This document shows positions 34,566 through 45,717 of a stretch of DNA of 64,000 bases, piece after piece. The notes under the pieces were generated by a model. The model searched no databases. It had not been told where the DNA came from and worked only from the letters and a program-made list of their open reading frames with translations. The translations under genes and the position numbers were made by a program. The first letter of the stretch is position 1. Each line of letters opens with the position of its first letter. The stretch comes from Brevipalpus yothersi. Lineage: Eukaryota; Arthropoda; Arachnida; Trombidiformes; Tenuipalpidae. The stretch covers positions 129,938 to 193,937 of the forward strand of contig QZCP01000323.1 of the NCBI GenBank assembly GCA_003956705.1. Direction: 5' to 3'.

Positions 34566-35708
34566 ATGCAATACCAAGTGTCTGCCATTGGGACACTCAA
34601 ATTGTGTCCATGTTGTGCTGTGATGATCGATGAGAGTCGAAAACTTTGGCTAATCGGATGTTATCAGCTTATGGACGAAAAAGATTCGTCCAAAAGTGCA
34701 ATCGATGTGAATCAACGAATTGGCTCTCTAGTCTTAATCAAGGAAACTGAAATAATTTGTGAACTCGATTGTGTTGATGGTGGTGTTTTTGATCTGAGAT
34801 TGGTGAAAAATATGGAGAACGATGTAACACTTGTTTGTGGTGCACATTCAAATGGATCAATTGCATTCTATCGTATCACATCCGATCAAATCATTCCAGA
34901 TGTTAGACATAAAACTAAAAGTGAAATGTTATGCTCTCTATCAGTGATACAAGATGATGATGATCACACTCTGGTGATTGCTGGTGATTCGAAAGGTAAA
35001 TTTTATTTGGCAAGTGATACATTGATTTTGAGTGATCATGAATTATCGTCAACTTCCTCTGAACCCATCTGGTGTATACATAATATATCTTTCCGAACAA
35101 AATGGATGATACTTGTCGGCTCAGAGGATAGTTTGGTAAGAATTTTTACCGTTTCAAGAGATGATAAAAATGATGTGGAAAGATGTCAAAGTATTTTGAA
35201 AGATGCTGGAGCCGGTATCACATCTATTGCATCATCGATTATCGCAAAAGATGATCTTCATGAGATGTACAAAATTTTCGTTGGCTCCTATGATGAACAT
35301 GTACGAATATATTCATTAACAGTCACTCGATCTGTAGATGATGCAACCGATCAGCTGTTCAGATTTTCTTTATTAACTCGAATTTATATTGAAAATTCGG
35401 GAATCTGGCGTATAATTCCGATCACATCAGATCAAGTTAATGAGACTAAACTATTGATCGCCGGAATGTATGGAGGTGGATATGTGTGTAAATTGAATGA
35501 AACCGAAAAGACTCTCAAAAAAATTCGATTACAACCATCTTTCACTTTGATTCAAAAGCCTGATACTAATGAACTAACTGAACTAACTGAGGAAGAAAAG
35601 GGAAATACTCAATTGATATATGGAATAGCAAGCATGACAGATGCATCCGAAATTTTGTTCACTTCATTTTATGAGAAAAAATTCATCTTCGTCCGCCAAG
35701 AAGAGTGA
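34566..35708 (+). CDS. Dph7: DPH7-like WD40 diphthine methylesterase
   Basis: WD-repeat protein that, in yeast and mammals, removes the methyl ester from diphthine on eEF2 before final amidation in diphthamide synthesis. Intronless, 380 residues. Assignment rests on family-specific blocks in order: LCSLSVIQDDDDHTLVIAGDSKGKF, the KIFVGSYDEHVRIYSL repeat (compare GSYDEHIRVWD), SGIWRIIPI with LLIAGMYGGGYVCKL, IYGIASM in place of the family YGADW-type motif, and the ending ILFTSFYEKKFIFV. Several WD repeats are degenerate, which is common in this family. The frame is continuous to a stop 50 bp before a minus-strand small ORF. Confidence 0.8.
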   Translation: MQYQVSAIGTLKLCPCCAVMIDESRKLWLIGCYQLMDEKDSSKSAIDVNQRIGSLVLIKETEIICELDCVDGGVFDLRLVKNMENDVTLVCGAHSNGSIAFYRITSDQIIPDVRHKTKSEMLCSLSVIQDDDDHTLVIAGDSKGKFYLASDTLILSDHELSSTSSEPIWCIHNISFRTKWMILVGSEDSLVRIFTVSRDDKNDVERCQSILKDAGAGITSIASSIIAKDDLHEMYKIFVGSYDEHVRIYSLTVTRSVDDATDQLFRFSLLTRIYIENSGIWRIIPITSDQVNETKLLIAGMYGGGYVCKLNETEKTLKKIRLQPSFTLIQKPDTNELTELTEEEKGNTQLIYGIASMTDASEILFTSFYEKKFIFVRQEE

Positions 35709-35758
35709 TCTTTCAACTTTGGTCAACTTGTTTTGACCAGTACAGTACTAAAAGTACT

Positions 35759-35989
35759 TTAAAATCGCAACCATCCGATAAGTTCAGGGCCGAAACTCTC
35801 TTCCAACTTTGTCACTTCCTGTTCCGCCCGGTTTGACCATGTCTCCGTAAATGACTCGAAAGCGGCCTCATCGCAACTCTTTTTCAAGCCAAAAATTTTT
35901 CTGATGGACATTATCCTCCGGGTCCTCATCAGTCCATCCAGGCCATCGATCACCAAATTCATCAGATGACGCCACCGATTTAACCACAT
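35759..35989 (-). CDS. Hypothetical small protein, 76 aa
   Basis: ATG-initiated frame between the convergent DPH7-like gene and the divergent Six4 leader. Protein-like composition: an amphipathic N terminus (MWLNRWRHLMNLVIDGLDGLMRTRRIMS), then a charged helical part (ESFTETWSNRAEQEVTKLEESFG). The basic/hydrophobic N terminus could be a mitochondrial presequence. No family was recognised. Balanced codon use makes chance less likely but does not prove it. An unseen upstream exon is possible. Confidence 0.35.
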   Translation of the reverse strand: MWLNRWRHLMNLVIDGLDGLMRTRRIMSIRKIFGLKKSCDEAAFESFTETWSNRAEQEVTKLEESFGPELIGWLRF

Positions 35990-36402
35990 ATGATCATCAG
36001 ATGTGGGTTGGTTTGTCGAGAGAGATCCTTTGAAAAGGCTCTCTCTCCTATGGACTTTCCTATGGATAGAAGATCTCTATGGACTGATGAAAGAGACTGC
36101 GAAGAGAGAGAGAGAAAAAGAGAGAGCGAAGTTCAGGCCAGTTCAGGACTTGTAGCGTCTAGTGTAGTAAAAATATTTGTGTACTTTACTCTCTTTTCGT
36201 CCCGTGCTGAGTCCAGTCAATATATTGTCGTTAAATTTCCATCTCTCTTGGAAGAGGAAACGTGCGAAGAGTCTGTCTCTCTCGAGTGTATGATAATTTT
36301 GTATGATTGAATTTTGAGCTCTCAATTTGCATGCTAACGTGATTTTTGTGTATTTAATTGTGTGTGAGTGCCGTTTGTTCTTTGGCTGGAAGAGGATTCA
36401 CT

Positions 36403-37388
36403 ATGCCTTCATCACCTATGGCCAATAGTTTATCGCTTACTCCCACTTCTTCATCGGATAATAACAATAACGGTACAAATAGTGCCAATATGTTCATTGA
36501 CGTTGATCACAATCAATCGGCTCATTCGCAATCATTATCACATCATCAACACATTCTACATCATCCATATCATATTCATCAATCATCATCACCACTGGAA
36601 AGTAAATTTGGTCCATCGTTGTGGTCAACATTCACAGTGGATCAGATTGTGTGTGTCTGTGAAGTTTTATTGCAAGCCAAAAATTCGGATAAACTTGCTC
36701 AATTCATGTACTCTCTGCCTGATTCGCCAAATTTTCAAAAAAATCAAACAATACTTCGTGCTCAAGCAAGAAATGCCTACAATTTGGGCAATTATAAAGA
36801 GTTATACAAAATTTTGGAATCTTTCAATTTTGAAATCAAATATCATCGAGAGCTTCAAGATTTATGGTAAGTTTTTCCTCTCTTTTTCCTTTCCAATTCT
36901 GTACCATCATCATTATGATTATCTCCCAGGATTAGTGTAACGATTCTCTTCTTTCGTCAAATAAGATTCCACATTCATATTGTCTAGTTAGATTGTAGAA
37001 ATAATTTCTTCTCACTGATAGGTATCATGCTCATTATAAAGAAGCTGAAAAAACTCGAGGTCGAGAATTGTGTCCAGTGGATAAGTATCGATTGCGAAAA
37101 AAGCATCCATTGCCGAAAACAATATGGGATGGTGAAGAGATGATATATTGTTTCAAGGAAAGATCTCGAAATGCTCTGAAAGAGTGTTATATACAGAATA
37201 AATATCCAAATCCGGAGGAAAAGAAGAGATTATCGGAGATCACTGGCTTGACGACCATACAAGTTAGCAATTGGTTCAAGAATCGACGTCAAAGAGATCG
37301 TCCAAATTCGCCAACAAAATTGTATTCAACTCACTCTCCATCACATCGGGTACCAATTGATTATCAAGAAGTTGGTTTTTATTCATGA
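36403..37388 (+). CDS. Six4: Six4-type SIX homeobox transcription factor
   Basis: Transcription factor of the SIX family (Six4/5 group), which acts with Eya and Dac proteins in mesoderm, muscle and gonad development. Exons 36403-36866 and 37022-37388, phase 2, 276 residues. Residues 1-75 are a His/Ser/Asn-rich disordered leader. The SIX domain (about 77-185) has WSTFTVDQIVCVCEVLLQ and LYKILESFNF. The homeodomain (about 187-248) has KTIWDGEE, YCFKERSRNALKECY and recognition helix VSNWFKNRRQRDR. VDKYRLRKK and RNALKE favour Six4/5 over Six1/2 or Six3/6. The C-terminal tail is only about 28 residues, far shorter than in vertebrate SIX4, so a transactivation region is not evident. Confidence 0.93.
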
Positions 37389-37558
37389 TTTTGATCACCT
37401 CATCAGCTCCTCTCTTTTTTTACCATTATTGCTATTATTACCTATTATCATCGTAAATATTATTATTGGATCATAATAATTGATTCTATCATGGCGTCAA
37501 ATGATCCACATATTCCAATGTAGTCTCTTGGAACAGCAATCTAATTGTTATTTCTTGG

Positions 37559-37561
<3 letters not shown>

Positions 37562-37610
<49 letters not shown>
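37562..37610. repeat. (CT)n microsatellite
   Basis: Uninterrupted 49-bp dinucleotide run in the 3' flank of Six4. Confidence 0.97.
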
Positions 37611-37611
<1 letters not shown>

Positions 37612-38926
37612 AACTTTCAATTCTTCATATGATTTGATAAAGATAATATCTTCTTATACATTATTAAATTATTGTCTATCTCACTCATCCTCCATTGATG
37701 AAATTTTCCCTGCATCTTCATTCAGAATGTTGATTTTATCAAAGGGCCACCCAAAGCTTGAGGTATAGGTTCTTCCAAATGATCATGCTCCTATAAAAGA
37801 GATATCTTGTGTATGTGTGTGTATATACATGACTCCTCCTACCAACTTCTCGGGTTTCCAAAAATTTTGACTTGCTTCCAGGTCTTCTCATGGAGGTCCT
37901 TATTCTCATTCCAGTATTGGCACTACTGTTTCGCCATCTTTTTGTTGCTGAAATTCTCTTCAACTCACATACCTTTGACCTTAGATACCTCTTCCCATTT
38001 GACTGAGATGCTGGACCGTGGATATTTGGGCAAAAATTTGTCTAGATTCTTGCTCATTAGTACAAGAGACACAATTTAATTGTTTGTCCAATAGTATCAA
38101 ATTTTTATCACAAATGATTCAATGATGAGTAGGAGAGAGAGACGAGGTAAGCCATCAGAAATTTCTAGCAAAATAACGCACTTCCCCATAGCCAAATGGC
38201 TGTGATTTTCACTTTCTCGCTCTCTTTTCCCATGTGATGGTGGCTTTTCCATTCTAAATTGATCCCATCGGGAAGCATAAATCATCATGAATCAAACAGT
38301 TTGTTTGCCCATTCAAAACAGTGAATGATAATGATGAATTTAACTTCGCCACAAGTTCAATCGGATAAGCTCACTGAACTGCCTTTTAAGTGTACTCTAA
38401 GGCCATTGATCCGATCGGATTGTAACAATCGATCTTGTTTTCCTATGATCTGGGAAGACAATATTGCCAGTTATCTTGATCATGACTTTTTTTCTTCCTC
38501 TTTATAAACTCAATTAGCGATCTCAAGCCGTGAAATCACATCAATTTGAAACGAAAATTATGGGAACAATTTCGAAACATTTTATTGAAATTTCGAGAGA
38601 ATATGTAATACTTTTTCCCATTACATTATATCCTCGATGGGAATGATTTAAACTCTATGCCTCTGATGCTAATTCAAACCCCGATTGAAGTGTTCATCAA
38701 ACATGGGGAAAAGTTGCTACTGAAATGTTTGGCCCACAAACAGAAAGAAAGAAAGAAAGAGAGAGATAGAGACCGTTAATCGTCGAAGGGAAATCAAAAA
38801 GAGGAAACAGAACAGGTAACCTAGCTCTGTGAAGTGAACCTTGATCTCAAATTTGAATGATAAATCGAATGGAAAGAAAGAAAAGGAGGAATACTTTTTC
38901 ATTCCCAATGGTCTGTATAGCCTACA

Positions 38927-39027
<101 letters not shown>

Positions 39028-40039
39028 TTTTCATCCCAGACAGTCCATAATGATCATAATTCATAGCCACTAGGGTAATCCGGGCCAACCATTGACGGAG
39101 GCCACTAGTCACTGTGTGTGTACAAGCGTTCTATTTAATCGGGTCGCTTTTCTTGTCCGTGATTGCGCACTACTATATGGACAGGTCGGCTTTTTGGGAC
39201 TTCAAGTGGCATTGTTTTGTCCACACAAAATTTTCTCTCTCTTTCTCTCTCTTTCTGATGATAAGACTCTATGGGTCCACCTCGCTATATATGTGTGCCT
39301 GTTGCTTTATGATAACAAAAGTGTGCCACTTCAACGGCTGCCTTTACAAATAGAGAGAGGGGCCGATGGACAACAAGGTCTTGGTCCACTAGTGGACAAG
39401 AGCAGCGATGTCTCCTAATAATCTGAGAGGAGAAAGAAGAACAAGGTGGACAAATGAGAGGATACAATAGTATTCCTTCTCTAGTTTATTTGTTTGTCTC
39501 TACTCGGAATGTGATTTTGACAGAGATATGTGTGTATGTGTGTGTAGGGGGGAGGTAGTAAAGTGTTACAGAAAGAAGTTTCTGATTGATAATGATCTCT
39601 AAATGCAAGTATACATGATGGATGCTTGTTGATTTTGCTTCAAAGTGCAGCTCATCAAGGAAGGAGAGAGGAAGATGAAGATTTTCTTATGTCTTTGAGA
39701 AAGCAAACGAACGGAAGAGTTGAGAGGAAGAGAGAGCAAAAATATATTCACAAGACATGAAGAAGGTTTCGTAGCCTGTGAAGTGCAATCATATTGGCAA
39801 ATGAAAATGAGAAGCCAGTGTTGAGGGACGAAATTTGATGCTTGTTTGCATTTAATGAATCGATATGATAAGGCTTTTCGTAAATGAGAAGTTGAAGCTC
39901 ATCGGACAATGACTACCACCATTGATGCCAATTATCATCATAATCTTTATTACCATTCGATTAACATGATGAAATATCGAATATCTGCAAAAGGAGATGG
40001 AGAAGGAGAGCGAAAGCGAGAGAAAAATTTGTTCTTGAG

Positions 40040-40043
<4 letters not shown>

Positions 40044-40091
<48 letters not shown>
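40044..40091. repeat. (CT)n microsatellite
   Basis: Dinucleotide run of about 45 bp with a final TTT interruption, followed by a shorter GA run near 40113-40134. Confidence 0.95.
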
Positions 40092-40092
<1 letters not shown>

Positions 40093-40320
40093 GAAAAATC
40101 GAGAATCAGGGAGAGAGAAAGAGAGAGAGAGAGAGGTGGTTGAATGCTTCCACTAGTCGACCACCAAACAGCACATCACAGAACTGTTGAGAGAGAGGGA
40201 CTTGAAAATGGTTTGTGAAGAAGGATTTTGTCAGCTACTAGAGTGAAATTTGATGCGTATATTGTCATGACTGTATTTCAGCCAGTTCATGAACAGTGTG
40301 GAAAAGTGGTGCATCATGAT

Positions 40321-40322
<2 letters not shown>

Positions 40323-40361
<39 letters not shown>
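40323..40361. repeat. (AG)n microsatellite
   Basis: Uninterrupted run of about 39 bp. Confidence 0.96.
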
Positions 40362-40365
<4 letters not shown>

Positions 40366-42732
40366 GAAAAAGGAAGAGAAGGCGGATCAAAATGAGAGAG
40401 AGAGAAAAAGAAAGACCTCTTATCCAGTCTTCCTCTTCCTTTCTTTCATCTGTCGTCGCTCTCTCTCTCTTTCTCTTCACTTTCAAAGTGTGCTACTGTG
40501 TAACACGAGAACCTATAATCTTTCTCTCTTTCTTTTCTCTTTCTTCCTCCTCTTTCATCATCCGCTTTACATCCATCAGACTCTTTCTCTTTCTCTCTCT
40601 CTCCCCAGCATCTCTCCTCCCAATGTCTTCTATGTGAATTGATGGGAAATTTGAAACCAAGTTCTTACAACTTTTTCTTCTTCCCCGAGAGCCTATACCA
40701 CTGCAATTCTCACAACATATCGAATAGAATTATGCTTCATCTCATTTTTCATCTTAATCACGAATCATCTGCTTAATTATTATTTTCTCTCTTTCTCCCT
40801 CTCTCACTCTTCATTATCTTTTTCTTTTATTTGCATTGAGAAATGTTCCATCATGTTCGAATGAGTTGTTATTCCACCCATAGACTATATTCATCATACA
40901 GATAATCGTTTTAATGAACTTCCCAGAAACAGATGAAATCGTATCAATATCATTTATCATTGATTAAGTAAGTTAACTCACCTGACCAATGCTAATAGCT
41001 TACATAATGTCAAGATAATAAGGTTAAGTATAGTCTAAAGATAGCATTTGGGAACCTTTCTTTCTCTCTTCTACGGCAACTGATTCATTCCATACCGTTC
41101 CATCCACAGATTAAATCTGATTTCAGAACAAGAGAGAGAGAGGGAATCTTCATCTTTATCAAGAAGAAAAAACTCTAACTTTCATCTAACGGGATCAGCT
41201 CATAATCCATCAAATCTGTTGGAGAAGGTGAAAGTATTATAGTTTCTCGAGAAAGGAAAAGCTCTGGATCTTTCATCCCAAGTTCTGCTTGCTAAATCTG
41301 CCATTTTCTACTTTGATCATCTCAAATTTCTCATCTGTACAATTTGATGAGTTTCTAATTGCTATGAATGAATTTTTAATCGATTTCATGAGTCTGGAGA
41401 AATCTTTGGAGTTGAATTCAGAGAGCGCTAACATTGGCTGGCTCTTATTGTTATAGCTAATAGATGTCTCATGATGATATTTTTTTCTTCGAATTTACAT
41501 GATGATGATTGCTCTCATGAGCAACAAAAAGGCTTTCTAGAAAAAGCTATGATAATTTACTCGAAAACAAGTAGCTTAGCTTTTGAAAGTAAGCCGACTT
41601 ATTTCGAAGCTGAAAGTGTCAAAGAAGAATCTCCACAGACTGGACATGACGTGCTGAGAATAGAGGAAAATTTGTGAATGAATGTAGGAAAATTCTTTTA
41701 CACTTTTCCAAAAAGTGGAACTTTCTTCATTTGTTCTCACAGAACGAGAAATCCTCATGTTAGACATGTTCAGTTGAAAGAGCGTTTCAAAGCCGATTAA
41801 CAGCCATTTATTGGAGCTTAAAAATAGTCTTCACAGCAATCATGGGGAGAGCCGTGATTAAGTTCATTCAAAGGCGCTCATTTGATCCGTTTTTCATCAT
41901 TTTATTTGATGAAATAATCGCAATCAGCGTGATATTTCACCCCAAAAGAAATGATGACCAAAAGTTTTTCCAAAAAAATGATGACTTGACCTCGGTCATA
42001 TCGCTCACCAATTTCATTTAGAACCAATGAAATTCGAGAAAAACTGCTGGTGATAAAAACATGACCCAAGTGTAGGCAAGCTCAAGAATTTATATGAGAT
42101 TACCAGCAGAGAATTGCTTCTCAATATGGACTATGGTCATATATTTCAGTGATCAGTTCCCAATTCTTATTGAAATATCAAAATCTCCACATTAGACCAC
42201 TTTCAGATGGATCCATAAAAATTTTCACCCTTCGAACGAGTGTGTTCTTATCAGTCTCATGGTAAAGACTGTATACTATACCATACCACTCCAAAAATTT
42301 TTGCGCATAATTTGAGCCTATTGTATGATATATTCTTCGTTTTTTTCGAAGCTGAACTTTTATCATTATCAAAAATTATCATCTCAAAATTCGAAAAATT
42401 CGAAAATTAAATCATGAAAAAAAAAATCATTTTCGACACTACAAGCAGCGCCTCTAGTGTGAAAGTATGAAAGCTTAATGTATCATTTTTCGATTTGAGT
42501 TTTGATTTTCAACTTCTTTCTTGTTGATTGACACAGATGTTAATAGGATCAAAAACATTTGTTTTGATTTGAGCTGACTTTAAATTAACCATTTGCTTGT
42601 GTATTGTTAATGGTGAGCGTCATCCAAGTGTTTTACGGATCAGAGGCATGGTGACTGGTGTGTGCGTGTGTGTGGGAAACCATTCTTTTTGAGTGGTGGT
42701 AAATATACATCATCAGAAAAGAGAGAGAAAAA

Positions 42733-43969
42733 ATGAATGCTCTTAGTCTGTACGTTACCACAACTCGAATGGTTATTCGAGCTGATATCGATGAGAATGG
42801 TGCTTGGAGTGATATTAATCGGCTGATGTCATATTTGCGTCAATCGTTGACCTGTTGTGTGTGTGGCCGACTGTTGATGGTACCGATGTCATCGACGGTA
42901 TCATCGTGTCAACATCATGTGTGTAAGACTTGTGTTGGCGGTAAAATGCGTTTAAAGCCATCCTGTTCATGGTGTAAAGATCATTCAAAATTTATTGAAA
43001 ATATACAACTTCGTATATTGCTACAATGCTATAAACAATTGAATTCCTATGTCCTATCATCACCGATGGCCGGTAAATGGGGACATTTACCATGTGAAAA
43101 TAATCAATCATCATATTCGGCACCACAAAATCCGCTGACTGCACCGAGTACATTCAAGCAATTGCTCGAAGAGGGGGCCAATTTTCAAGATAAATACAAT
43201 TTTTCGGAACCACCATCGTTGCGTAGTTATAATAAACAATCGATGAATGGACATCAAGTGAAAATACAAAATAATCTTCTGCAAGTTGACAAAATGTCAG
43301 AAGATTCTGACACAGGTTTCATATCAAAAGATAGTCTAGGTGATATGAGTGATCTTGGATCGAATTTACTTTCCGCTAAATCGGGTCTATCATCAGCATC
43401 AACATCTGATTCATCAAGTCGAGTGATGCTCAGTTCAGCAAGCAGTTCAAATTCTTCCAATCGTAAAGTGCGAAGAGGCTGTCGATGTGGCTTAGCTACT
43501 CCAAATCCAGGTAAGTTGTGTCACAATTTAGTCGAGTAGATGGCTGAAGTATGGTGCGTCTGTTACTTTTTAAGGCTAGTCATTGAAATATTCTTTTTGT
43601 CCCTCTTCATTTCTATCAGGAAAATTGACTTGTTGTGGTCAGCGTTGCCCGTGTTATGTGGAAAATAAGCCATGTCAACAGTGTAAATGTCGTGGATGTC
43701 GAAATCCAAATCGTGTCTCAAACCTGACAACTATCAACATTATTTCATCGGGATCATCATCAAATTCTCCAATTATCTCGATTCCATCCTCTAGCTTGTT
43801 TCAAATACCTATTCTGGTGGGTGATGAAGATGAATCTCGTGAACTTCACGAGAATCAAGTTTTTGTAACAGCCAGTAATATTGGGATTGGAACTGAAGAG
43901 GATAACCCAGGGGATGATATAGGACTTTGTGCCACCGAGGTTTCAAGTGAAGTTGAACATATCTCATGA
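42733..43969 (+). CDS. msl-2: MSL2-like E3 ubiquitin ligase (RING plus CXC domain)
   Basis: Homologue of the RING protein of the MSL histone H4K16 acetyltransferase complex. In flies MSL2 targets the male X through its CXC domain; elsewhere it supports dosage-sensitive gene expression and ubiquitinates H2B. Exons 42733-43510 and 43620-43969, phase 1, 375 residues (human about 577). Family start LSLYVTTTRMV; helix SDINRLMSYLRQSLT; RING CCVC...SCQHHVCKTC...CSWC (about 41-84). Then a long Ser-rich disordered middle. The CXC domain RRGCRCGLATPNPGKLTCCGQRCPCYVENKPCQQCKCRGC (given here in blocks around residues 250-290) spans the intron. An acidic tail follows. Poly(A) signal AATAAA lies at 44141. 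Confidence 0.96.
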
Positions 43970-44739
43970 TGATGACCACAAATTATTTATAATTTCAAGC
44001 TCACTTTCATAATACATAAATCATTGGTATCTTCTCGCTTCATGTCCAAGATATTTCTCATAGACTTGAGAAAATTATGTCACTCATTAATCCATGTGGT
44101 GACCTATCATTCCGAATTTTCATGAGCATGTGATAATGTAAATAAAAAATTATTTGCAAAAGAGAAAGGCTCTTATTTCATTTAGTGGTGAGGGAAGGGT
44201 ATTCGATGAGTAATCATAGCACATTTAATGATACTTCAAAGCGGCTTGAGTCAGAGGTGACTAAATTCTCCTTCTTTTCCTCTGATGAACTTGCCTTGTC
44301 ATTTTTGAGGATCATAAGCATAGTATGGTTTTTTGAAGAAAAATTCCTATCACTTCGACAGTACCCAAAGAAGTAGTAACTATCTCTCTGAATTTCGGTA
44401 ATCATCTCACTTCTAGTCCTATCAGCATTGGTGGTCTACGCTCAGGGAAATCGAGCTTCAGTTGATTAAGATCCCTTCCTTTTTTCGCTCTTAAAAATTG
44501 TAGGGGCATTTTATGAGGTTTTCACAATGATTTTCATCCTATTTTTTTAGTATAAGTAAAATGAATATTATGATACTCTGTGATTAAAACGGCAATTATT
44601 CACAAAAAACTATCGATTTCGATGAGTAACGATCATCATTAACGTGAAATGTAGGACCGACTACACCAACCAGATTGTTATCTCAGTTCTCAATAATGAG
44701 ATGCTTAAGAAATAATGAAGAAACAAGATGGGAAAATTT
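43970..44739. other. MSL2 3' flank
   Basis: 3' UTR with AATAAA at 44141-44146, then AT-rich sequence with two mirrored short frames (44185-44405) that lack family features. Confidence 0.55.
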
Positions 44740-45210
44740 AGAGTTAGAATGAATTTATTCCATTAAATCTGGGCATCTAGATGAGCATAAATATAAACTA
44801 CTGATCAGATTGAGCTCATGATTGGTGAAATTATACCGATAACGTAATGGTCAATCAAGGAAAAAACAGAGAACCCATATTGCGTTGTTACCGATTCATG
44901 TTGTGATCTATAAGAAAAAAAAGTGAATGTTACTAGTATTCATAATCCAATATTCAACACTCATAAACTTTCCCAAAAGTAAACAGTTAACATACCTTAA
45001 TAGAAAATAAAAACAGAGGCATTGATGTTAATCCTCTGGACACCACCATCATCATGAGGCTCATCCATCAAACAGACTATGCTGGAATGCTAGTCATTGC
45101 CCATAGAGAAAAGAATACCAAGAAAGATTGCTGTTTGAACAGTGATCATCATCAATCTTTGACCCATTGTGAGTAAGATGTGAGAGTTTTGATTGGTCGA
45201 TTAATTGAGA
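44740..45210 (-). ncRNA. Possible small spliced minus-strand transcript with a 25-aa ORF
   Basis: Strong splice signals on the minus strand: donor AAG|GTATGT with intron start at 44995, and acceptor TTTTTTTTCTTATAG with the exon resuming at 44907 (88-bp intron). A minus-strand AATAAA occupies 44759-44754. The upstream exon holds a 25-codon ATG frame (45167-45090) encoding a hydrophobic peptide, MGQRLMMITVQTAIFLGIL then FSMGND. MITxVQxAIF recalls the N terminus of OST4, but the rest of OST4 is absent, so I do not call it. It could be a short-peptide gene, a non-coding RNA, or coincidence. Confidence 0.3.
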
Positions 45211-45700
45211 AAACTGGAACTGAATTAAATTTGATTGAAAACAATCAAACACAAAACGCAAATGAAAACAGCTTCAACACACTTTCAACATGTACACAAA
45301 AGTGCGCAAGTTACATAACTTGAATGGCGCACAAAATGAAACCTTTTTTCTCATGTTAGGATTGTTGATGATGATCATCTTAATTGCGGAAATATATCAA
45401 CTTAATTGTTGATGAAGTTTTTGTCCCAATTAGTGGATCATCATCTTGTGTGGTGGATGTGTGAGTATAGTTGTAGAGAGTTGATTAATGTGAAATTTGA
45501 ATGATCAAGGTGAGAGAGGAAGAAATGTCTTGTCTTCGTTCTCAAATGTTTGCTTAAGTTAAAGTGTGTAAACAATTGTTGCTGATTGTTTCTCATGTGT
45601 ATTTGAGTCTTTCCATTAATTGTGCTACAATTAAGTGAATCGAATTGATTATTGATCATTCAAACGATATCACCTAGTCCTTGCCTCTGAGTGATGGAAA
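45211..45700. other. Intergenic, upstream of ABHD18
   Basis: 490 bp with no convincing gene. It probably contains the ABHD18 promoter. Confidence 0.5.
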
Positions 45701-45717
45701 ATGATGTTCAATTTTAG
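45694..45717 (+). promoter_or_regulatory. Overlapping upstream ORF of ABHD18
   Basis: Seven-codon frame ATGGAAAATGATG...TTTTAG beginning 7 bases before the main start and ending inside the main CDS in another frame. Confidence 0.45.

Noticed and set aside
39092..39418. 108-codon plus-strand frame in the Six4 downstream region
   Set aside because: Cys/Leu-rich, crosses pyrimidine runs, overlaps another frame and has no family features.
42178..42366. 62-codon basic minus-strand frame beginning MIKVQLRKKRRIYH
   Set aside because: It has the size and charge of a small ribosomal protein, but I could not match it to any family. Too weak to call.
45090..45167. OST4 gene (from the peptide MITVQTAIF)
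   Set aside because: Only about ten N-terminal residues resemble OST4; the rest of the membrane helix and the C-terminal tail are missing.
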